Shown: positions 1 to 8,917 of the stretch, piece after piece | Layout: every line of letters starts with the position of its first letter | Numbering within the stretch: the stretch's first letter is position 1 | Assembly (NCBI GenBank): GCA_910577215.1 | Contig: CAJTMQ010000021.1 | Location: 1-22,330 of the forward strand | DNA length: 22,330 nucleotides | Direction: 5' to 3' | Origin: an uncultured Eubacterium sp. | GTDB lineage: Bacteria > Bacillota > Clostridia > Oscillospirales > Acutalibacteraceae | The notes under the pieces: model-generated | Told to the model about the DNA's origin: nothing | The model's database searches: none | Seen by the model: only the letters and a program-made list of their open reading frames with translations | Program-made: the position numbers and the translations under genes

Positions 1-60
1 TAATTTACAACACATTTCAGCATTATTAACTGCTTTACACTATACGAGCTAATGATAAAA

Positions 61-89
61 AAGCTTGTGAACAAAATGTTCACAAGCTT
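61..89 (-). terminator. Terminator of the fumarate reductase operon
   Basis: A perfect 12-bp inverted repeat (arms 61-72 and 78-89, loop of five bases) lies 22 bases past the stop codon of the transporter gene at 112. Read on the minus strand, the hairpin is followed by a run of T, as in an intrinsic terminator. A T-rich stretch also follows on the plus strand, so it may work in both directions. Confidence 0.85.
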
Positions 90-111
90 TTTGTTTAACT
101 TAAATATTCAA

Positions 112-1335
112 TTAACAAAATCTGATTACAAGCTGAGAAACAAGCACAATTGCCACAAGAGCAATAGGGTATGTTGCAGCGTAAGCTGAAGCAACCTCCT
201 CTGTTCCTGCAACGTGGATAAGAGTTCCGAGTGCAGGTGTACTTGTCATACCGCCTGTGATAGAACCAAGGTTGTTAAGAAGCGGCATTTTAAGAACAAA
301 TTTTGCAAAGATGTAACCGATAACCATCGGAACAAGTGTCATTATAATACCGTAAATGAAGTATACTGCCTTAAAGTACTGAACAAAGCTTGCACCGCCT
401 GCAACACCTGCACCGATGAGGAAGAGCATAAGTCCAAGCTCACGCATTATTTTAAGTGTATGCTCTTTAGGCATAAGGCTGATTTTTCCGATTCTTCCGA
501 AGTGACCGAGCACAAGGGAAACAAGAAGACATCCGCCTGTTGTTGTAAGAGAAAAGTTCTTATAGTTGATACCGCCGATAAAGATGCCAAGCACAATCGC
601 AAGACCTAAAGCCATAAAACCGAATTCATCAACATCAATCAAAGATTTTTTCTTGCCTTCTTTTTTGCTGCTTGCTGCTTTATCAACCATAATCTTTGCT
701 CTTTCATCAGCCATATTGGCTTTTGAAAATTTCGGAACAAGCTGAACAAAAAGAACAACACCGATAACACCAAACAGGTAAGCGATACCGTGACCGACAG
801 CAACAACACCCTCCAAATCAGCGCCTACAGCTTCCTTTGTTGCGGAGAAAGCAGGTGTGCTTGTAAGTGAACCCGAAAGCAGACCGACAATCATTGCCTT
901 AACTTCTTCCTTATTTGTTGAACCAAGAACACCTGTATCAAAATAGATGCAGCCGATACAGGTAACAGCAGCAATTACTATAATAAGAAGACCTAAAAGA
1001 ACATATGATTTGAAGTTTTTCTTTAAATTGCTGAAAAAGTTAGGACCTGCAATAAAGCCAACACTTGTTACAAAAAGAACAAGACCCATATTTTCAACAA
1101 TTTTCAAAGCCTGACTTACATATGAAGTTTCTTCGCCTATTAAAAGCTGATCACTGAGCTGTGGGTATAAGAAGCAGCCGAACACAAGTGCAACAATAAA
1201 TACACCTGCTGTTCCGAGGCTTACACCCTTGATTGTGATTCTTCCAAGCAAATAGCCAACAGCCGCAATAGCAAATACACAAAATGTTAAAAACGCAATT
1301 GTTTTAACAGATAAAAGTCCTCCAAGTAAAATCAT
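112..1335 (-). CDS. AspT/AAEx-family membrane exchanger, possible dicarboxylate (succinate) transporter
   Basis: This is a 407-residue, very hydrophobic protein with about ten predicted membrane segments arranged as two homologous halves. Each half carries the family signature: GSLTSTPA at about 155-162 and GGMTSTPAL at about 361-369. The halves are joined by a charged lysine-rich loop at about 202-232. Classical aspartate:alanine exchangers of about 540 residues carry TrkA-C domains there, and these are missing here. The ATG at 1335 is preceded by GGGAGG overlapping the stop codon of frdA, so the gene is the last of the operon. The family is known to include the Corynebacterium succinate exporter SucE. 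Being co-transcribed with fumarate reductase, this protein may export succinate or exchange C4-dicarboxylates or amino acids. The family is secure; the substrate is inferred from context. Confidence 0.82.
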   Translation of the reverse strand: MILLGGLLSVKTIAFLTFCVFAIAAVGYLLGRITIKGVSLGTAGVFIVALVFGCFLYPQLSDQLLIGEETSYVSQALKIVENMGLVLFVTSVGFIAGPNFFSNLKKNFKSYVLLGLLIIVIAAVTCIGCIYFDTGVLGSTNKEEVKAMIVGLLSGSLTSTPAFSATKEAVGADLEGVVAVGHGIAYLFGVIGVVLFVQLVPKFSKANMADERAKIMVDKAASSKKEGKKKSLIDVDEFGFMALGLAIVLGIFIGGINYKNFSLTTTGGCLLVSLVLGHFGRIGKISLMPKEHTLKIMRELGLMLFLIGAGVAGGASFVQYFKAVYFIYGIIMTLVPMVIGYIFAKFVLKMPLLNNLGSITGGMTSTPALGTLIHVAGTEEVASAYAATYPIALVAIVLVSQLVIRFC

Positions 1336-1349
1336 TCCGAAAGCCTCCC

Positions 1350-2963
1350 TTACTTATTCTCAAAACGAGGATTTCCGTGAGTATAAGTAGGAAGAAGCTG
1401 AGGAGAAACCTTATCACTTTCAATTCCTGCATTTTTAATCTCGTTTTCAAATTCATCAACATGTGCAAGTGTAAGCTCGCTTACAGTTGTATCCTTAGCC
1501 TTGGCAGAAGCCTCTTTACCAGCATTTCTGCCGAATACAATAATGTCAAGAAGTGAATTGCCCATAAGTCTGTTTCTGCCGTGAATACCTCCGACAGCCT
1601 CACCTGCAACATAGAGATTTTCAACATTTGTCATACCGTTTGCGCCAATATTAAGACCGCCGTTCTGGTAATGAAGTGTAGGATAAACAAGAATAGGCTC
1701 TTTTCTTATATCAATTCCGTATTTGCCGAACATACGCATCATAGCAGGAATTCTCTTTTCAATAGTACCTTCACCGTTTTTAAGCTCAATCATAGGTGTG
1801 TCAAGCCATACACCAACACCCTCATCTGTTTCAATACCATTTTCTCTGTCTGAGCATTCTCTGATAATAGAAGCAGCAGAAACGTCACGTGTTTCAAGTG
1901 GATGCATAAATACCTCACCCTTTGCGTTTACAAGTTTAGCACCGAGTGAACGTACCTTCTCAGTTACAAGTGCACCGAAAATCTGCTCAGGATAAGCAAC
2001 ACCTGTTGGATGATACTGAAGTGTATCGGCATAAAGAAGCTTTGCGCCTGCTCTGTAGCCGAGAACAAGTCCGTCTGCAGTTGCACCGTAGTGGTTTGAT
2101 GTCGGGAAGCCCTGATAATGAAGTCTGCCAGCACCGCCTGTTGCAATAACAACTGTTTTTGCTTTTGCAATAAGGATATCCTCAGTTTCCATATTCATCA
2201 GAACTGCACCTGCAATCTTACCGTCCGTATCCTTGATAAGCTCAATAGCAGCAGTAAAATCAACAATCGGAATTTCTCTGTTCAATACTTCATCACGAAG
2301 GGTACGCATAATTTCTGCACCTGAATAGTCCTTAGCAGCATGCATACGCTTTCTTGAGGTACCGCCGCCATGCGTTGTTACCATTGTGCCGTCAGACATT
2401 TTATCAAACTCAACGCCGAGGCTGTCAAGCCACTGAATAGCCTCAGGAGCCTCATTAACTAATTTGTAAAGAAGCTCAGGCTTAGCAGCAAAGTGACCGC
2501 CGCCGAAAGCATCAAGATAATGAACAGCAGGTGAATCGTTTGGCTTATCAGCAGCCTGAATACCGCCCTCTGCCATCATCGTGTTTGCATCGCCCATACG
2601 AAGCTTTGTAACAATCATAACATTTGCGCCGTTATTATCAGCCTCAATAGCAGCAGAAGCACCTGCTCCGCCGCCGCCGATAATAAGAACATCTACATCA
2701 TAATCAACCTTTGAAAGGTCAATTTTCTTATCCTTTACTCTGCTGTGTGCCTGAAGAAGCGCAGCAAGCTCAGTCGGAACCTTTTCACCCTTATTCACAC
2801 CAATCTGAAGGGTTCTGAATTCCTCTTCCTTATAGTCAGGATGATATGTAGCAAGAAGGGTATCCTTTTCCTCTGCAGTCATTCTTCTTGGCTCAAAGTA
2901 AGCATTTTCCTGCCTTGCCTTTTCAACTAATTTCATTGATTCAAGTGTTTTTCCTGTATACAT
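1350..2963 (-). CDS. frdA: Fumarate reductase-type flavoprotein subunit (soluble, N-terminally extended)
   Basis: This subunit would reduce fumarate to succinate on FAD. The ATG at 2963 is chosen because AAGGAGG sits 8 bases upstream; the in-frame TTG at 2987 has no such site. The product has 537 residues. The Rossmann FAD motif GGGGAG is at about 96-101, after an unusual N-terminal extension of about 88 residues. Active-site blocks of the FrdA/SdhA family are present: HPTG, TEKVRSLG (proton-donor arginine region), a TRD block, PTLHYQNGGL and the GRNRLMGNSLLD FAD block. At the position of the histidine that binds FAD covalently in membrane FrdA/SdhA (SHT..AEGG), this protein has Asn127 (ANTMMAEGG), so FAD should be non-covalent. 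The C-terminal helical domain is short. There is no signal peptide and no anchor gene nearby. Another flavoprotein reductase of the family, acting on a different enoate, is the main alternative. Confidence 0.88.
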   Translation of the reverse strand: MYTGKTLESMKLVEKARQENAYFEPRRMTAEEKDTLLATYHPDYKEEEFRTLQIGVNKGEKVPTELAALLQAHSRVKDKKIDLSKVDYDVDVLIIGGGGAGASAAIEADNNGANVMIVTKLRMGDANTMMAEGGIQAADKPNDSPAVHYLDAFGGGHFAAKPELLYKLVNEAPEAIQWLDSLGVEFDKMSDGTMVTTHGGGTSRKRMHAAKDYSGAEIMRTLRDEVLNREIPIVDFTAAIELIKDTDGKIAGAVLMNMETEDILIAKAKTVVIATGGAGRLHYQGFPTSNHYGATADGLVLGYRAGAKLLYADTLQYHPTGVAYPEQIFGALVTEKVRSLGAKLVNAKGEVFMHPLETRDVSAASIIRECSDRENGIETDEGVGVWLDTPMIELKNGEGTIEKRIPAMMRMFGKYGIDIRKEPILVYPTLHYQNGGLNIGANGMTNVENLYVAGEAVGGIHGRNRLMGNSLLDIIVFGRNAGKEASAKAKDTTVSELTLAHVDEFENEIKNAGIESDKVSPQLLPTYTHGNPRFENK

Positions 2964-2976
2964 TTGCCGCACCTCC

Positions 2977-3651
2977 TTATTTCTCAATCTCTCTGTTGTT
3001 ATAAAGTTCTTTCATCTCTTCAATCGGCTTCTGCATAAGATCCTGCAAAAGCTCCTCAAAGGTTCCGTCTTTAATTTCTTTAACTCTGTTTTCAAGATGC
3101 TCACAGTCAGGAGCAATGTATTTACCGTTAAGTCTTCTTGCAAGAAGTGCAACCTGAGGATGAGAAATACCTGCAGGGCAGCGTGATGAGCAAACGCCGC
3201 ACATAACACAGTCAAAAGACTCTTCTGCACACTTTTCATATTCGCCGCGCTGAGCATATGCAATGTACTGCATTACATTAAGGCTCTGTGTGCAGGAATT
3301 AGTGCAGGCATTACAGCCGATACAAGCATAAATCTCAGGATAAAGCTGCATCATAATCTGCTCGGTAGGCTTAACCGTTTCAATGTCATAAACAGCCTTT
3401 TTAAGAGGGAAGAAAGGAAGAGTTGCGATATACATATCGTTTTCAACCTTTGTCTGGCAGGCAAGGCAAACCTTTAATTCATTATCATTTTTTGTTCTGT
3501 AAATTGTTGCACAGGCACCGCAGAAGCCGTTTCTGCAGCCGCATCCTCTTTTAAGCTGATAGCCTGCATATTCCATAGCACCCATTATTGTTAAATTTGA
3601 CGGAACTTCATACTTCTTGCCCATCAAAAAAATGTTAACCATTTCGTTCAT
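2977..3651 (-). CDS. frdB: Fumarate reductase iron-sulfur subunit
   Basis: This 224-residue protein should carry electrons to the flavoprotein encoded 13 bases downstream. The N-terminal half is a plant-type [2Fe-2S] ferredoxin domain (C39, C44, C47, C62, with extra C37 and C65). The C-terminal half has two CxxCxxCxxxC motifs, C110-C113-C116-C120 and C148-C151-C154-C158. Standard FrdB has [2Fe-2S], [4Fe-4S] and [3Fe-4S] clusters; here the last motif has all four cysteines, so two [4Fe-4S] clusters are possible. Methanogen thiol:fumarate reductase TfrB fuses a domain like this to an HdrB-like CCG domain. Here HdrB is a separate gene of the same operon. The start ATG at 3651 follows an AGGAGGT site. 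There is no membrane anchor subunit. Confidence 0.88.
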   Translation of the reverse strand: MNEMVNIFLMGKKYEVPSNLTIMGAMEYAGYQLKRGCGCRNGFCGACATIYRTKNDNELKVCLACQTKVENDMYIATLPFFPLKKAVYDIETVKPTEQIMMQLYPEIYACIGCNACTNSCTQSLNVMQYIAYAQRGEYEKCAEESFDCVMCGVCSSRCPAGISHPQVALLARRLNGKYIAPDCEHLENRVKEIKDGTFEELLQDLMQKPIEEMKELYNNREIEK

Positions 3652-3670
3652 AATATTACCTCCTGTTTGA

Positions 3671-4498
3671 TTAGTATTCGTTTGGCATTTCGTCTAACTG
3701 ATCGCATCTGAATACCGGGCCGTCCTTACAAACGTATTGTGCACCGATATTGCATCTGCCGCATTTGCCGACGCCGCATTTCATTTTAAGCTCCATAGTG
3801 GTATAAACCTGAGTTTTATCAAATCCAAGCTCAGTTAAACCCTGAAGTGTGAATTTAATCATAATAGGAGGTCCGCAGATAACTGCTGTTTTGCCTGTAT
3901 CAAAGCCAAGTTCCTTAACATAGTTCGGAACAAAGCCGACGTGACCGTCCCAGCCCTCTTGTTCATTATCAATGGTAAGATATACGTTTATGCCGTCTTC
4001 CTTGCACCATTCATCAATAATCTCTTTATAATCAACCAAATCATCCATACTTCTTGAGCCGTAAACAATGTCAACACTGCCGTAATTTGCTCTATTATCT
4101 CTTACATAGTTGATTACACTGCGCAGAGGTGCAAGACCGATACCGCCTGCTATAAATAACAGGTCTTTGCCTTTGAATTCTGTTTCAACAGGAAATCCGT
4201 TTCCATACGGTCCGCGGATTGCTATCTGCTGACCAACCTCAATCTGATGAAGCCAGCTTGTAAGACAGCCGCATTTTTTGATGCTGAATTCCATAAATTC
4301 AGTATTTGTCGGTGAAGATGTAATAGAGAACATACCCTCACCTGCTCCCGGAATGGAAAGCATTGCACACTGACCCGGAATATGCTCAAAAACCTTGCCG
4401 CCCTCCGGAGCATTTACTCTGAAGGTTTTAACATCAGGTGTATCCTGTCTTATATCAGTAACAACACCAAGCAAAGGGATTAAAGTTTCATTATTCAT
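3671..4498 (-). CDS. flxA: FAD/NAD(P)-binding oxidoreductase subunit, FlxA-like (NADH entry)
   Basis: This 275-residue protein has the ferredoxin-NADP reductase fold: an FAD-binding barrel at about 1-105 with MFSITSS in place of the common RxYS motif, an NAD(P)-binding half with GGIGLAP at 118-124 and CGPP at 208-211, and a C-terminal [2Fe-2S] motif C231-x4-C236-x2-C239-x7-C247 as in dihydroorotate dehydrogenase B electron-transfer subunits. AsrB and hydrogenase gamma subunits share this build. Its place beside HdrABC and MvhD genes matches the FlxABCD-HdrABC NADH dehydrogenase/heterodisulfide reductase family described in Desulfovibrio. It would oxidise NADH and pass electrons to the neighbouring iron-sulfur proteins. 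Its start overlaps the end of the preceding gene by 8 bases. NADH rather than NADPH is inferred from the family. Confidence 0.85.
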   Translation of the reverse strand: MNNETLIPLLGVVTDIRQDTPDVKTFRVNAPEGGKVFEHIPGQCAMLSIPGAGEGMFSITSSPTNTEFMEFSIKKCGCLTSWLHQIEVGQQIAIRGPYGNGFPVETEFKGKDLLFIAGGIGLAPLRSVINYVRDNRANYGSVDIVYGSRSMDDLVDYKEIIDEWCKEDGINVYLTIDNEQEGWDGHVGFVPNYVKELGFDTGKTAVICGPPIMIKFTLQGLTELGFDKTQVYTTMELKMKCGVGKCGRCNIGAQYVCKDGPVFRCDQLDEMPNEY

Positions 4499-5516
4499 TT
4501 GCAGGCACCTCCAATGCTTTTTCTACCTTAACAATGTTCATTGAAATCGGGCATTTTGCAAGGCATCTTCCGCAGCCTACACAACCGAACTCGCCATTGT
4601 TATTATCAGGGAAATACACAAGCTTGTGCATAAAACGCTGACGGAATCTTTCTTTCTGAGAAGTACGCGGATTACCGTGCGCCATTTTAGTAAAATCGGA
4701 ATACATGCAGCTATCCCAGCATCTGAATTTCTTTATGCTGTTTCCTGCATCAAATTCACGAATATCATAGCACTGACAGGTAGGGCATACAAATGTGCAG
4801 GTGCCGCAGCCTATGCAGGCTTCCGAAAGCTCGCCCCATTTTTCATTATTAAAATGCTCAAGGAGCTCTGTGCTTTTCATATTTTCAAAGTTTACCTTTG
4901 CAAGAGGAAGCTTTGGAAGAATTGTTTCAATTGCAGTAATAACCTGATTAACAGTATCGTCGCTGCATTCGCTGAGCACAAATGAAAGTGATTCAATAAG
5001 CTTCTCACCCTTTGGTGTGTTTGCAGTTATGAATAATTCATCTGCACAAATCCATGCCGATGCATCGCCCTCAGGCTTTGCAGGATTTATGCCGAAGCTC
5101 TGGCAAAAGCAGGTTTCTTCCGGTCTGCCGCAGGCAACAGAAACAATTGTGCCGTGGCTTCTTCTGTTCTGATAATATGTATCAACAGGATCTGAAAGGA
5201 ATACCTTATCAAGAATTGTGAAGCTTCTTGCATCACAGGCACGAACACCGAAAATCACAAAATCTTCACATTCTCTGCGCTTATCAATAATATCAAAGCT
5301 TTTGTCACTTACCTTAAAATCAAACATGCTCTCTGTCTGCGGGAAAAAGAAATCCTTTGCTGATCTGTTTGTGTTAAGAGCAGAAGAAAGCTTCATACCC
5401 TCTTCATACTTTTTAAATTCAGCACCGTTGACTGAATCAACAGGAATATATAAGCTTTCATTCTTGCTGATTGCTTCAAAAAGCTTATCAAGATCATTAA
5501 GGGAAATTTTATACAT
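4491..5516 (-). CDS. flxB: Dicluster 4Fe-4S protein, FlxB/AsrA-like
   Basis: This 341-residue protein resembles AsrA and the beta subunit of cytosolic sulfhydrogenases. A long N-terminal domain contains the family blocks FGVRACDARSF (C94) and ETCFCQSFG (C136, C138). A C-terminal ferredoxin part follows, with C234-C237-C240-C244 and C312-C315-C318-C322. It should relay electrons from the FlxA-like flavoprotein, whose gene overlaps it by 8 bases, towards HdrA. The gene begins 3 bases after the stop codon of the gene upstream. The name is given by architecture and order (flxA next to flxB), so the FlxB/FlxC assignment is less sure than the family. Confidence 0.75.
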   Translation of the reverse strand: MYKISLNDLDKLFEAISKNESLYIPVDSVNGAEFKKYEEGMKLSSALNTNRSAKDFFFPQTESMFDFKVSDKSFDIIDKRRECEDFVIFGVRACDARSFTILDKVFLSDPVDTYYQNRRSHGTIVSVACGRPEETCFCQSFGINPAKPEGDASAWICADELFITANTPKGEKLIESLSFVLSECSDDTVNQVITAIETILPKLPLAKVNFENMKSTELLEHFNNEKWGELSEACIGCGTCTFVCPTCQCYDIREFDAGNSIKKFRCWDSCMYSDFTKMAHGNPRTSQKERFRQRFMHKLVYFPDNNNGEFGCVGCGRCLAKCPISMNIVKVEKALEVPANE

Positions 5517-5519
5517 AAC

Positions 5520-6494
5520 TTATACCTCCCTATCTTTTACGATGCTTGGCTCAACATCGTCCATATTATAGTTAACAAGCGGAGGTCTTGTATCCATATC
5601 CGCACCTGCCTGATAATCACCGTAAAATTCATTAATATCCTTAATAAATTTGCGGTTGAGAAGGTGAAGCGGAATACCCTGCGGGCACACTCTTGAGCAT
5701 TCACCGCAGTCTGTACAGCGGCCCGCAACGTGGAACGCACGGATAATGTGGAACATATTTTCCTCAAAGCTGTTTGAAGCAGCCTTTTGTGCAACACCTG
5801 AATTATCATTGTCAAACACGCACTTTTCACAGGTGCAGGCAGGGCAAACATTTCTGCAGGCATTGCAGCGTATGCAGCGTGAAAGCTCATTCTGCCAGAA
5901 CGCAAAGCGCTCTTCAGGAGTCATTGCTTCAAGCTTTGCAACCATATCAAAACGGTTGCAATCCTCAACAACCTCACCGTTATCAGCCAAAAGCTCATCA
6001 AAAATTACAATCTTTTTGCTTTTGCACGTTTCGCAGCGCTCAAGCATTACATCGCATTTTTTAACTTCAACATCATCACCATAAATGGTCTGAACATTAT
6101 ATGATGACTCGTTATCAATAATTTTTGAAATACCGTTAAGACCCTTGGCTTTGATTTTTTCAACATCTGTTTTGCCAAAGCACTCTATACCAACAATATA
6201 TACATTTTCACGGATGACTCTGTGTTCCTTAACGAGCTGCTGAAAGCTGTAAGAATCACAAGGCTTAAGGAATACAAGCACTTTGCCGTCTTTTTTGCTT
6301 TCCTTTACAAGATATTTTGAAAGGTTTGCAGCAGCAAGCGTGTTATAAACAAAATCACGTTCAAGCTCTTCGGCCGTATTGAAAACAGCAGGAGTAATAT
6401 CATAATCAAACTCACCTGTTTTCCAGCCTAAAACTCTGTTTACAGTTCCGTTCTGGAGGAGTTCTTTTGCTTTTTCAATCATCTTTCCTTGCAT
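5520..6494 (-). CDS. flxC: 4Fe-4S electron-transfer protein, FlxC-like
   Basis: This 324-residue iron-sulfur protein starts at the ATG at 6494, with GGAGG 7 bases upstream. The N-terminal part contains blocks like those of F420-hydrogenase/formate dehydrogenase beta subunits (LKPCDSYSFQQL at about 76-87, VGIECFG at about 101-107, and a CETC pair near 154-157). Two ferredoxin motifs follow, C207-C210-C213-C217 and C260-C263-C266-C270, with further cysteines at 220, 222 and 225 that could hold another centre. The gene overlaps the FlxD-like gene upstream by 16 bases, which suggests tight co-translation. It probably wires the NADH module to HdrA. The symbol is by position between flxB and flxD. 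Confidence 0.72.
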   Translation of the reverse strand: MQGKMIEKAKELLQNGTVNRVLGWKTGEFDYDITPAVFNTAEELERDFVYNTLAAANLSKYLVKESKKDGKVLVFLKPCDSYSFQQLVKEHRVIRENVYIVGIECFGKTDVEKIKAKGLNGISKIIDNESSYNVQTIYGDDVEVKKCDVMLERCETCKSKKIVIFDELLADNGEVVEDCNRFDMVAKLEAMTPEERFAFWQNELSRCIRCNACRNVCPACTCEKCVFDNDNSGVAQKAASNSFEENMFHIIRAFHVAGRCTDCGECSRVCPQGIPLHLLNRKFIKDINEFYGDYQAGADMDTRPPLVNYNMDDVEPSIVKDREV

Positions 6495-6922
6495 CTTAAA
6501 TCCTCCAATCTTTTATTTTCACCAAGGTTAACAATGGTTTCAACAAATTCGTTCATTGTCTGTGCAAACTTTGCACCTTCAGCTGCCGATACCCATTCAA
6601 CTCTTGTTCGGTCCCTCTCGATACCGAGATAATCAAGCATTGAGAATAAAAGTGTCATTCTGCGTCTTGCATAGTAGTTACCTGTTGTGTAATGGCAGTC
6701 GCCCGGATGGCATCCGCAGAGAATAACGCCGTCTGCCCCTCTCTGGAATGCTCTTAAAATAAACATAGGGTTAACTCTGCATGAGCAGGGAACACGAATA
6801 ATTTTTACATCTGCCGGATAATTCAATCTGTTTGTACCTGCAAGGTCTGCACCTGCATAGGAACACCAGTTACAGCAGAAAGCTACGATAGTCGGCTTAA
6901 ATTCTTTATTTTCTATTTGCAT
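6479..6922 (-). CDS. flxD: MvhD/FlxD-family [2Fe-2S] adaptor protein
   Basis: This 147-residue protein carries the full MvhD signature: CCNWCSYAGADLAG (C16, C17, C20), PCSCRV (C46, C48) and CGCHPGDCHYTTGNYY (C69, C71, C76). In methanogens MvhD passes electrons from hydrogenase or formate dehydrogenase to HdrA. In FlxABCD-HdrABC complexes FlxD does so from the NADH module. No hydrogenase or formate dehydrogenase gene is nearby, so NADH through FlxA is the likely source. The ATG at 6922 lies inside the end of hdrA (overlap of 10 bases), with GGAGG 9 bases upstream. Confidence 0.92.
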   Translation of the reverse strand: MQIENKEFKPTIVAFCCNWCSYAGADLAGTNRLNYPADVKIIRVPCSCRVNPMFILRAFQRGADGVILCGCHPGDCHYTTGNYYARRRMTLLFSMLDYLGIERDRTRVEWVSAAEGAKFAQTMNEFVETIVNLGENKRLEDLRCKER

Positions 6923-8904
6923 ATCGCATCTACCTCCGCCATAATTTGTCTGTTAGAAAATCCGTTAAGATCCATTGCACCTGACGGGCAGGCAACAGTA
7001 CAAGCACCACAGCCCTGACAAACAGCAGGGTTAACGCTTGCAACTCTGCGAACAGCAGTGGTTCTGTCCGGCATTCTGAATTCTTTATCCTGATATGTAA
7101 TTGCACCGTAAGGGCAAACCTTTTCGCAGGCTGAACAGCCGTTACACATAAGTTCATCACTGTGTGCAACGCACGGATTGCAGGTAAGCTTATCCTTAAC
7201 AAGCAAGCCTATAACCTTAGCGGCAGCAGCTGATGCCTGAGATACTGTTTCGGGAATATCCTTAGGTCCCTGACACATACCTGAAAGAAACACACCTGCT
7301 GTTGGGCTTTCTACAGGACGAAGCTTCGGATGCGCTTCAGTGAAGAAATCATTTGTATCCATAGATGCAGTAAGCATTGTAGCAAGGCTTCTTGCTGATT
7401 TATCAGGCTCAACAGCAGCAGCAAGAACAACCATATCAGCATCAATATGAAGCTGTTCATTGGCAAGAAGATCAGAAGCCTGAACCTTCAGCTTTCCGTT
7501 TTCAGGAACAACCTTACCAACCATACCTTTAATATAATGAACACCGTAATCTTCAACTGCTCTGCGATAGAACTCGTCAAAGTTTTTACCCGGTGTACGA
7601 ACATCAATGTAGAATACATAAACATCTGTATCAGGATATTTTTCACGGGTAAGCATTGCGTGCTTTGCAGTATACATACAGCAAACCTTAGAGCAATACT
7701 GCTTGCCCTTTTCATCGCCGTCACAGCGTGAGCCTACACACTGAACAAATACGATTGTTTTAGGATGCGTAAGGTCACTTGGGCGAAGAAGAGTACCGCT
7801 TGTAGGACCTGCTGCATTCATAAGTCTTTCATATTCAAGTGATGTTACAACATCAGGACTCTGAGAATATGCAAATTCATCAAACTTATCAAGCTTAATC
7901 GGGTTGAAGCCCGTTGCAACAACAATAGCGCCGTACTGTGCTTCAACAATTTCATCCTTCTGCGTGTAATCAATAGCCTTTGCCGTACATACCTTTGAGC
8001 AAACACCGCATTTGCCTGTTTTAAGCATTGTGCAGTAGTTAGGATCAATTGTTGCAACCTTCGGAACTGCCTGTGCAAAAGGAATATAGATTGCACGTCT
8101 GTTATCCATACCCAGATTAAATTCGTTAGGAACCTTCTTCTGAGGGCACTTTTCGGTGCAGAGTCCGCAGCCTGTGCATATATCCTCGTTTACGTATCTT
8201 GCTTTCTTTCTGATTTTAACAGAGAAGTTACCTACGAAGCCTTTAACATCGTCAACCTCACTGTATGAGTAAATCTTGATTTTTTCCTGCTGTGCAGCTT
8301 CAACCATTTTAGGTGTAAGAATACAAGCCGCGCAGTCAAGTGTTGGGAATGTTTTATCTATCTGAGCCATTTTGCCGCCGATTGTCGGTGATTTTTCAAC
8401 AATATCAACCTCAAAGCCGGCATCGGCAATATCAAGAGCAGTCTGAATACCTGCAATACCGCCGCCGATAACAAGTGCTCTTTTAATAACAGGGCTTTCA
8501 CCTGCTGTAAGAGGTGCATTAAGATGCACCTTGGCAATAGCTGCTCTTCCTAAAATGATAGCTTTTTGTGTTGCTGTCATCATATCCTTATGTATCCATG
8601 AGCATTGCTCACGAATGTTTGCAACCTCAACCATATAAGGGTTAAGACCTACCGATGCAGCAGCCTTTCTGAATGTAGCCTCGTGCATACGAGGTGAGCA
8701 GGAGCAGATTACAACTCCTGTTAAATGATAATCTCTGATTGCATCCTTAATCAGATTCTGACCTGATTCGGAACACATATACTGATAGTCGGTGGAAAAA
8801 ACAACGCCTGCTTCATTTTTCAGGGATTCGGCAACCTGATGAACATCAACTGTTCCTGCAATGTTACTTCCGCACCAACAAACAAATACACCAATTCTTT
8901 GCAA
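6913..8904 (-). CDS. hdrA: Heterodisulfide reductase-like subunit A (electron-bifurcating flavoprotein)
   Basis: This FAD and multi-cluster protein is the flavin bifurcation site in Hdr complexes. The start is set at TTG 8904: AAGGAGG lies 8 bases before it and the product then begins MQRIGVFVCWCG, the usual HdrA beginning. A GTG at 8943 is possible but lies inside hdrC. With 663 residues it has normal length. An N-terminal cysteine-rich domain comes first, then the FAD motif GGGIAG at 147-152 and the FPTLDCAACILTPKM block. Four ferredoxin-type motifs follow: C243-C246-C249-C253, C291/C299-C302-C306, C587-C590-C593-C597 and C629-C632-C635-C639. No selenocysteine is needed. It should split NADH electrons between ferredoxin and the HdrB/FrdAB branch; that last step is inference. 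Confidence 0.93.
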   Translation of the reverse strand: MQRIGVFVCWCGSNIAGTVDVHQVAESLKNEAGVVFSTDYQYMCSESGQNLIKDAIRDYHLTGVVICSCSPRMHEATFRKAAASVGLNPYMVEVANIREQCSWIHKDMMTATQKAIILGRAAIAKVHLNAPLTAGESPVIKRALVIGGGIAGIQTALDIADAGFEVDIVEKSPTIGGKMAQIDKTFPTLDCAACILTPKMVEAAQQEKIKIYSYSEVDDVKGFVGNFSVKIRKKARYVNEDICTGCGLCTEKCPQKKVPNEFNLGMDNRRAIYIPFAQAVPKVATIDPNYCTMLKTGKCGVCSKVCTAKAIDYTQKDEIVEAQYGAIVVATGFNPIKLDKFDEFAYSQSPDVVTSLEYERLMNAAGPTSGTLLRPSDLTHPKTIVFVQCVGSRCDGDEKGKQYCSKVCCMYTAKHAMLTREKYPDTDVYVFYIDVRTPGKNFDEFYRRAVEDYGVHYIKGMVGKVVPENGKLKVQASDLLANEQLHIDADMVVLAAAVEPDKSARSLATMLTASMDTNDFFTEAHPKLRPVESPTAGVFLSGMCQGPKDIPETVSQASAAAAKVIGLLVKDKLTCNPCVAHSDELMCNGCSACEKVCPYGAITYQDKEFRMPDRTTAVRRVASVNPAVCQGCGACTVACPSGAMDLNGFSNRQIMAEVDAICK

Positions 8905-8917
8905 TTGCTTCTCCTCC

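Noticed and set aside
214..609. Open frame of 131 codons on the plus strand
   Set aside because: It is antisense to the transporter gene, rich in Cys, His and Lys as expected from a shadow frame, and has no ribosome site.
2964..2987. TTG start at 2987 for frdA
   Set aside because: The ribosome site AAGGAGG lies inside this segment and serves the ATG at 2963.
1350..3651. Membrane succinate dehydrogenase/quinol:fumarate reductase
   Set aside because: There is no cytochrome b or anchor gene, the covalent-FAD histidine is missing, and the cluster pattern of the iron-sulfur subunit differs.
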